From Achromobacter ruhlandii (GTDB lineage Bacteria; Pseudomonadota; Gammaproteobacteria; Burkholderiales; Burkholderiaceae_B): DNA of 64,000 bases. Positions 58,920 through 64,000 of this stretch are shown here, piece after piece. The notes under the pieces are model-generated. The model was not told the DNA's origin and did no database searches. It was given only the letters and a program-made list of their open reading frames with translations. The position numbers and the translations under genes were made by a program. The first letter of the stretch is position 1, and each line of letters starts with the position of its first letter. The stretch lies in the NCBI RefSeq assembly GCF_902859695.1, contig NZ_CADIJL010000024.1:32930-96929 (forward strand), given 5' to 3'.

Positions 58920-59756
58920 ATGAAGGGCAAAGCTGCAGCTACGGTGTCGACCGCAACCCGTTCCCCGGATAGCGTCACCAGCCCGCCACCGGCCGTCATT
59001 GCGATTGACGATTGGATGGTCTGGGCGCGGGACGCCCAGGGCCGGATCGTGGAGACCTGCGCCGAAATGTGGCCGGAATGGCTGGACGAAGCCCGCGACC
59101 CGTCCGACATGGAATCGGACGAATACCGCGCCGCCGTGCTGCGCATCCTGCGCACGAAGCGCCCGCAGTGGCGCGATACTGTGGCGGCCGCGACCGACCC
59201 CACCGACCCGGACGCCGTGCAACTGGTTCTTTCCGACGTGGCCGACCTGGAACGCGAGCAAGCCGCGTTTATCGCCGCCGACGAAGCGCAGGCCATGAAC
59301 ATCCAGGCCATTGTCGATGAAGCGATCAGCGCCAACTTCAACCTGAGCGCCGACGAGCTTCTGCGTGATCTCGATGATGGTCAGATCGCCGATGGCATCA
59401 TCGAGGATTGGCCCGGCACTGAGCCTGCGCGGGTTGACGTAATCGCCGCTGCCGGCGTCTTCCGCGCCCGGCGCCAGGCCGAAGTCCGGGCCAAGCGAAT
59501 CCTCACGGAGGCTCAGGCCCAGGCCGTGCACCGCGCTTTGCTCGCACTGGATGCCCTTGGGCCCGACCACGGCGGGGAGTTCGTACTGGGTGACTGGGTG
59601 CATGTTCGCCGCCGGCATCTGTGCAGCGACGTTCGCATCGAAGATCATGCTGACGGTAGCAATGAGAATCACAACAGCCTGAATGATTTCGCCACCGCAT
59701 ACGGCTTGATCGCGGTCGCTGGCGAGGCCGCGATCGCCGCGGTTACTGACTCATAG
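58920..59756 (+). CDS. Acidic hypothetical protein
   Basis: A 278-residue protein starting at MKGKAAATVS, immediately after the cysteine-rich gene. It is rich in D, E and A (PEWLDEARDPSDMESDEYRA, EREQAAFIAADEAQAMNI). The last 80 residues are related to the protein at 56338. It could mimic DNA charge, as antirestriction proteins do, but there is no recognised motif for that. Confidence 0.5.
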   Translation: MKGKAAATVSTATRSPDSVTSPPPAVIAIDDWMVWARDAQGRIVETCAEMWPEWLDEARDPSDMESDEYRAAVLRILRTKRPQWRDTVAAATDPTDPDAVQLVLSDVADLEREQAAFIAADEAQAMNIQAIVDEAISANFNLSADELLRDLDDGQIADGIIEDWPGTEPARVDVIAAAGVFRARRQAEVRAKRILTEAQAQAVHRALLALDALGPDHGGEFVLGDWVHVRRRHLCSDVRIEDHADGSNENHNSLNDFATAYGLIAVAGEAAIAAVTDS

Positions 59757-59848
59757 CCAACCTGGCATCCGGCTGCAGGTGCCACTCCGGCGCTCTAAAA
59801 CAAACTGGTGTTAACGTCACCACCTTGCAAGTTCATGAGGCAATCGAC

Positions 59849-60256
59849 ATGAAAGAACAATTGTGGACTGTAGTCCGATTCCCGGATGGTAGCTGGAGCG
59901 TTGGCGGCAAACCTGAAGATCCGGCTTACGAACTGTGTGAGAAATGGTGCCTGCGTTCCTTTTCTAGCCAACACGCGGTTAAGCTCGCGCAAGGCCGGCG
60001 CCGGCGCAAGCTTCCAGCGAGGCTCGTCGAAATCTACGAAACTCTGTGCCCCGACGATCCACTAAACCAGGACGACCCTCGTCGAGGGCCGATCGTCGCC
60101 GAAATGCAGATGGTGGTGGAGGCAGCAACGGACGAGGAGGCTACTCGCGTTATCGAGTGGTGGCGCACCTGGCCTAACCCATATCATGAGACCCCCCTCG
60201 AGTTCGTGCAGGCGGCGCGCGCCTTGTTCAGGCAAGTTCAAACTCCAGCAAATTGA
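59849..60256 (+). CDS. Hypothetical protein
   Basis: A 135-residue protein with GAGG eight bases before the ATG. It begins with a beta-like segment (QLWTVVRFPDGSWSVGGKPE) and continues with helices. The pattern EEATRVIEWWRTWPNPYHET is distinctive, but no family is recalled. It stands alone between two other plus-strand genes. Confidence 0.5.
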   Translation: MKEQLWTVVRFPDGSWSVGGKPEDPAYELCEKWCLRSFSSQHAVKLAQGRRRRKLPARLVEIYETLCPDDPLNQDDPRRGPIVAEMQMVVEAATDEEATRVIEWWRTWPNPYHETPLEFVQAARALFRQVQTPAN

Positions 60257-60365
60257 GCGCTGCGACTCTTGTTGCCCAGCTCCGGCGTCGCGATGCCGCT
60301 GAACGAGCCGGGCCTGGCAATGGGCCAGTCACACTTGCAAATCACAGACTTCATCCAGGCCGAGC

Positions 60366-60803
60366 ATGGCAAGACCTTCAATACTTCCCCTTCCTCAAGA
60401 CCTTGAACAACGGATCACGGCCGGCCTGGCGCAAATTGATGCACCGACTCCAGGGAATAACCGTGAATACCTGCAGCAGTTCATTAAACTCGTTCACCAG
60501 GTCACCGGCTCGGTGTATGGCGCAAGCACATACCTTCAGCTACTCAGGCAGTTTGCACCGCAACGGCGCCCCTCTGCGACCACGGTTCATGAGGAGGTCC
60601 GCGCCTACAAAGCAAAATCCCCGTCAGCGGGTGGAGAGGGTGTCCAACAAGACGTCGCCGCCCAAGTCGCAGCGCTGCAGCACGAGATGGCCGATCTCAA
60701 GCGGAGGCAAGACCAGATGGATGCAGATCGCAAGCTGCTCCAAGGCACTGTGAGCAAGCTAGAGCGGATTGTGGCCACCTTAAACAACACGAGATCCAGC
60801 TAG
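60366..60803 (+). CDS. Protein sharing its N-terminal domain with the 34806 gene
   Basis: A 145-residue protein. The first 85 residues (ARPSILPLPQDLEQRITAGL..., QVTGSVYGASTYLQLLRQ..., SATTVHEEVRAYK) are paralogous to the coiled-coil protein at 34806. A shorter coiled coil follows (VAALQHEMADLKRRQDQMDA). This is probably a DNA-binding module plus coiled coil in a KfrA-like arrangement. It meets the topoisomerase-like gene tail to tail with overlapping stops. Confidence 0.5.
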   Translation: MARPSILPLPQDLEQRITAGLAQIDAPTPGNNREYLQQFIKLVHQVTGSVYGASTYLQLLRQFAPQRRPSATTVHEEVRAYKAKSPSAGGEGVQQDVAAQVAALQHEMADLKRRQDQMDADRKLLQGTVSKLERIVATLNNTRSS

Positions 60804-62584
60804 CGCGATGACGTGTATTCACACGGTGGCAGAGAAGTGAAGCCGCTGCACGCCCAAAAGGAGCCGTGGGGCCCATTGGCCAGATCCATGCGACGGCCGC
60901 ATTTCGGGCAAGGGCGCTGTTCTTGTGTTTCTCCCAACGGCGTGGCGCTGCCGGTCTCAAACCCTTCAAGCTCTCTATGAAGGGTGGAGCGAAAATCCTC
61001 GATGACATCGACAAGTTGCCGGCGCCCTTGCGCGATGCCTTGCAGGGCCGCCTCGATCTTCCGCAAGTAGGGGATAGTTGCAAACGAGAATGGGCCACGC
61101 AACTGGCCGTAGATTGCGCGGCCCTGGTCGGTCGGCATGACCGTGCCTCGAACATCCTCAATGTAGCCGCGTGCGCTCATCAACTGCATGACGTTGTATG
61201 CGGCGTCCGCACGACCAACCTCAAGTTCTTCCAGCTCAGCGGCCAAATCGGCCGCCGTATACAGCCCTGGTGGAAGGCCACTATCCGACGCAACGTAACT
61301 AACTCCGGTCGGGGTAAGGTACGCCCCTTTTGGATGGACAGGAAGAGTTGGGCTTTCCCCGAAATGCGCCGGGGAGTCGTCGACCTCACCCACACCCAGT
61401 ATGTCGGCTGACGCTAGAAACCCTGGACTCACTAATTGATGTGCCGTGGCCAAGTACCGGCGCCCGCTGGCGTCAACCAAGCTCAGCTCTTGCATCGAAT
61501 AGGCGGCCGGGGCCAATTGGGACAGGACCGCGCGCGCCCAGATCAAGGAATACAGTCGTTGCTCCACCTCGGTCTTGCCAGCGCCCTCCATGTCGATACT
61601 TGTCGGACGTAATCCTTCAATACCGGCCTCCACGACCTGAGGCGCAGGGAAACTGTGACCCGAGTCCGGTAGGGGCAAGTCGAGCCGGCTCGCCACCGCT
61701 TTGATCGACGCAAGCGCGTCTTCGTCAAAAGAACAGATGTAGGTTGATGGCTGAGTGATCTCGCCGGCGAGAAACAACGCATCCAGGCCTGCTAAGACCT
61801 CCTCGGGTCTGTAGCCCCAAAATCGGCACGCGAGCACCAACACTGATGAGATCGTGAGTGGAGGAGGAGGCATTCGCGCAATCAAGCGCGAGGAGCTTCG
61901 CACCACTTCAAGAGAGCCGCTTCTCAACCTTTCGATCTCGCGCGGTGGATCCTCGATTCGATCAACAATTCGGCAGCTGGCGACAAAACCTGGAAACTGC
62001 AATTCGACAGTAGCCTGGCCAGAATGTCGACCGGTGCGAGCCCGCTCTCGTGCGAGTAGCAGCGCGAGTATCGCCGCCTGCAGGCGTCCGGTGGATATAC
62101 CCTTCCGTCCGAGCTTGGCCGCGAGAGGCCGACTCACAGTGAACCCGATAAGCCGGTCTATCGCTCGACGCGCTTGGTAGGATTGGGCCAGGCAATAATT
62201 CAACGGCATGCTGACGCCCAGAATCGCTCGCAATGTGGTTGGCTCGAGGCTGACCAAATGGATCCGTCGGAAGTGCTTCAGGCGCAGGCGGGAAACAAGA
62301 TGCATTGCAAGGCATTCACCAGCGCTAGATGATTCTGTAGCAAGGTACACAGTCTTGCTTTCCGGAATCAGCGGCCGAATTCGCCTCAGGGCACTGCGAC
62401 CGCTCTCGGTAAGACGAAAGCGAGGGGTTGCAGTATCTGAATCAATTCCCATCTCGTCAGCAGGCAGGTCACATATCTGACCACCAGTCGCGCACACTTC
62501 GAAATCGGCGCCCAGGACTTGACGCACTCGGTCGGCAATTGCAACCGAGTCGACGATGATGAGAGGGGATTGTGCTTGCGGCAT
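60800..62584 (-). CDS. Type IA topoisomerase-like protein with degenerate active site
   Basis: A 594-residue protein with the topoisomerase IA layout: TOPRIM start LIIVDSVAIADRV (D12 in place of Glu), YLATESSSAGECLAMHL at 80-96, DRLIGFTVSRPLAAKLGRKG, STGRLQAA, the region around Y282 (ITQPSTYICSF) and a C4 zinc ribbon near 553-590 (CPKCGRRM...WACSGF...C). The usual DxDxE is replaced by ESSSA, and the Arg near the tyrosine by Cys, so strand cutting may be lost or altered. A site A palindrome lies eight bp before the ATG; a GTG within the palindrome is an alternative start. Confidence 0.7.
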   Translation of the reverse strand: MPQAQSPLIIVDSVAIADRVRQVLGADFEVCATGGQICDLPADEMGIDSDTATPRFRLTESGRSALRRIRPLIPESKTVYLATESSSAGECLAMHLVSRLRLKHFRRIHLVSLEPTTLRAILGVSMPLNYCLAQSYQARRAIDRLIGFTVSRPLAAKLGRKGISTGRLQAAILALLLARERARTGRHSGQATVELQFPGFVASCRIVDRIEDPPREIERLRSGSLEVVRSSSRLIARMPPPPLTISSVLVLACRFWGYRPEEVLAGLDALFLAGEITQPSTYICSFDEDALASIKAVASRLDLPLPDSGHSFPAPQVVEAGIEGLRPTSIDMEGAGKTEVEQRLYSLIWARAVLSQLAPAAYSMQELSLVDASGRRYLATAHQLVSPGFLASADILGVGEVDDSPAHFGESPTLPVHPKGAYLTPTGVSYVASDSGLPPGLYTAADLAAELEELEVGRADAAYNVMQLMSARGYIEDVRGTVMPTDQGRAIYGQLRGPFSFATIPYLRKIEAALQGIAQGRRQLVDVIEDFRSTLHRELEGFETGSATPLGETQEQRPCPKCGRRMDLANGPHGSFWACSGFTSLPPCEYTSSR

Positions 62585-62592
62585 GGTGTCAA

Positions 62593-62608
62593 TTTTCACC
62601 GGTGAAAA
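62593..62608. promoter_or_regulatory. Site A operator, perfect palindrome (TTTTCACCGGTGAAAA)
   Basis: Fully symmetric with a CG centre. It lies directly before the topoisomerase-like gene and would cover its ribosome-binding region. Confidence 0.65.
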
Positions 62609-62634
62609 TCCGATGAGGCGGGACGACGAACAAG

Positions 62635-63336
62635 TTATTCCAGGCAGCTACGAATGGCACCTTGGCTCGGTATTGCGTAGACCCCGCATGCACTCAATGC
62701 CTTGTAGCTGTTCTTCACAATGAGAGCTAGAACGCCCTCCGTTGGGCCGTCCCCGCATGTCTCTCCCCTCTCACCAGGCGTGTACGCCGCAAGGAACGCA
62801 TTTGCCAGGGCCAAGTGACCAAGCAACGGACGCGCTTGCTTGTCCGCTCCTCCGGCAAAGTGCCGACAAATAAACCCCGCCGTTTGCGAGTACGCGTTCA
62901 ACTCGTCGACCACATTTCGGAGTGTCGTCTCCGGGTTTCTCAAAAGGTAGTTCTCATAGATCAGCCCCAGCTGCGCCTTCTCAACATCAGATAGGGGCAA
63001 GTCGCGGCCCGCCAATGGCGGCCAACTGGTCGGTTGATACCCCTCATAGCCTTGCCCGTCGATCCAGAAGGCGCCCCTTCTCGCTGATTCGATGTGGATC
63101 AATTCATGGACAAGCACACCCAGCTGCTCATGCGCCTCGTTGAATCCTTGCTGTAGCACGTACTGTTGCAGCGCAGGCAGCACGTCACGGCTTCGATCGT
63201 AGAGGGCGACCAGGGCAGGGGAGTAGACCTGCATCTGCTCGCGTGCAGCGGCAAGCTCCACACCCGACGCAGCGACACTAGCGCGCCACGAAAGCGCCAC
63301 CAGGCACAACCCCAAGCTTTTGACCAATCTATACAT
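62635..63336 (-). CDS. Exported HExxH protein (putative metallopeptidase)
   Basis: A 233-residue protein with a signal peptide (MYRLVKSLGLCLVALSWRAS, then VAASG) and VHELIHIESARRG with H77, E78 and H81; a third ligand is not obvious, though E83 is a candidate. There are several cysteines (FICRHF, GETCGDG, SACGVY, RSCLE) that may pair in the periplasm. It is divergent from the PilV-like gene with site B sequences between them. It could act on pilus or wall proteins. Confidence 0.55.
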   Translation of the reverse strand: MYRLVKSLGLCLVALSWRASVAASGVELAAAREQMQVYSPALVALYDRSRDVLPALQQYVLQQGFNEAHEQLGVLVHELIHIESARRGAFWIDGQGYEGYQPTSWPPLAGRDLPLSDVEKAQLGLIYENYLLRNPETTLRNVVDELNAYSQTAGFICRHFAGGADKQARPLLGHLALANAFLAAYTPGERGETCGDGPTEGVLALIVKNSYKALSACGVYAIPSQGAIRSCLE

Positions 63337-63368
63337 TTTATGCACTATGATTTGGAACACATATAATG

Positions 63369-63389
63369 AATATTGCAATATTTCATGCT
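63369..63389. promoter_or_regulatory. Overlapping site B sequences before the PilV-like gene
   Basis: AATATTGCAATATT (63369-63382) is a perfect palindrome, and TGCAATATTTCATGCT (63374-63389) is a site B with three mismatches. They lie in the divergent promoter of the HExxH and PilV-like genes. Confidence 0.45.
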
Positions 63390-63399
63390 AGGTATGCAA

Positions 63400-64000
63400 A
63401 TGAAAAACCTCGCTTTTGCTCTGATGGTCGCCTTGGCTGGCCTCAACACGCCAGCTAGCGCCGCCGAAGTCTGGTGGCATCAGGTGCCTGCAAATGCCGC
63501 GCAGGACAACGGCAACGTGACACTCCTCGACGCAAACGGCAACCCAGTGAACATGGTGGTGAATCCCACTGCGGCAGCCGTTAAGGCAAACCGCGCGGCA
63601 GCCACGCAACCGCCAACGGTGGTGGTCCAAGCGACAACCGGCTATTGGAAGGATCCTGTGGCGGCGGTCGCCAATCTTCCACCGGCCGGCAATGCAACTG
63701 GCGATGTACGAATGGTCATGTCCACCGCCAAACCTTACATGTGGGATGGGTCCAAGTGGATCGAGCAGTCTAGCGACTATTCCGGCACGATTTCCGCGGG
63801 AAATGTGCTGATCAAGAACGTTGCGACGGAAGGCACATCGTGCACCCCGAATGGCCTAGTCGCAGTGACAACGACGGGACTGCTACTTTCTTGCCAATCC
63901 GGTATTTGGACTAGATATGTGCGCGCATCGGGCGACACGATGACCGGACGTCTTCAGATACAGCAGAACGATTGGTCTCTTGTTGCCCTGAATGCCAGCG
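63400..64000 (+). CDS. PilV-like minor pilin / adhesin (3' truncated by window)
   Basis: Open to the window end, 200 residues visible. A signal peptide (MKNLAFALMVALAGLNTPAS, then AAE) is followed by an alpha/beta body, then CTPNGLVAVTTTGLLLSCQSGIW, the cysteine-containing block typical of PilV-type tip adhesins, and GDTMTGRLQI, a repeat seen in fibre proteins. Such adhesins choose recipient cells in mating; in some plasmids their C-termini are switched by a shufflon, which would lie beyond the window. AGGT precedes the ATG at 63400; in-frame ATGs at 63385 and 63394 exist. It has a cleavable signal rather than a clear class III pilin leader. Confidence 0.7.
   Translation, partial: MKNLAFALMVALAGLNTPASAAEVWWHQVPANAAQDNGNVTLLDANGNPVNMVVNPTAAAVKANRAAATQPPTVVVQATTGYWKDPVAAVANLPPAGNATGDVRMVMSTAKPYMWDGSKWIEQSSDYSGTISAGNVLIKNVATEGTSCTPNGLVAVTTTGLLLSCQSGIWTRYVRASGDTMTGRLQIQQNDWSLVALNAS

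Noticed and set aside
62922..63366. Plus-strand frames opposite the exported HExxH gene
   Set aside because: No ribosome sites; the sense gene has a signal peptide and a metal motif.

Overview
The window looks like part of a large conjugative plasmid (or plasmid-like element) of a Gram-negative proteobacterium, most likely a betaproteobacterium of the Burkholderiales. The evidence is an iteron origin with a RepA_C-type initiator, an IncP-like relaxosome and oriT, type IV secretion genes, many KfrB-domain proteins, a DUF3717 protein and generally high GC at third codon positions. There are no rRNA or tRNA genes and no obvious housekeeping genes. Both window ends cut through genes.

Layout. 1-8.8 kb: the end of a VirB4/HerA-type ATPase; a KorA-like repressor fused to a KfrB-type domain; a run of KfrB-domain proteins, one with ankyrin repeats and LPD7; and a large ArdC/DUF5710/TOPRIM primase. 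8.9-17.2 kb: two ParA-like ATPases and a TraM-like membrane protein, then TraB (nitrilase fold), the VirD4 coupling protein and a VirB1 transglycosylase. 17.2-21 kb: a REC-PAS-GGDEF-EAL protein, a membrane-anchored Mrr-like nuclease and an MmcB-like nuclease. 21.1-24.1 kb: repA, a small ParC-like gene, a hairpin-rich segment and about ten iterons with DnaA boxes (oriV). 24.1-38 kb: accessory genes, including an Xre/RES toxin-antitoxin pair, HEPN-like genes, small membrane proteins, a tyrosine recombinase and two sets of segmental duplications. 38-47.6 kb: secreted and small proteins, a membrane M41 peptidase without an AAA domain, and a 2180-residue DarB-like methylase-helicase whose N-terminal region overlaps a second well-formed gene. 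47.7-54.1 kb: a methyltransferase coupled to a PlsC-like acyltransferase; then the relaxase, a MobC-like accessory protein, oriT and a TraK-like protein. 54.1-64 kb: a zincin-like protein, a PilT-type ATPase, a cluster of small uncharacterised genes, a type IA topoisomerase with a degenerate active site, a secreted HExxH protein and the start of a PilV-like pilus adhesin.

Regulation ties these blocks together. Two different palindromes recur in front of unlinked genes. Site A, TTTTCAC-YR-GTGAAAA, is found 8 times. Site B, TGCAATA-TT-TATTGCA and close variants, is found 6-7 times. The KorA-like repressor has its own site A upstream and is the natural candidate to bind one of them. The replication iterons (GGGGGGTGATTTCAC) contain the TTTCAC core of site A, and single iterons also lie outside oriV. 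This suggests a plasmid-wide network linking copy control, transfer, pilus, partition and accessory genes, comparable in logic to the KorA/KorB regulon of IncP plasmids but with different operator sequences. All functional statements rest on motif recognition by eye; no database search was run.
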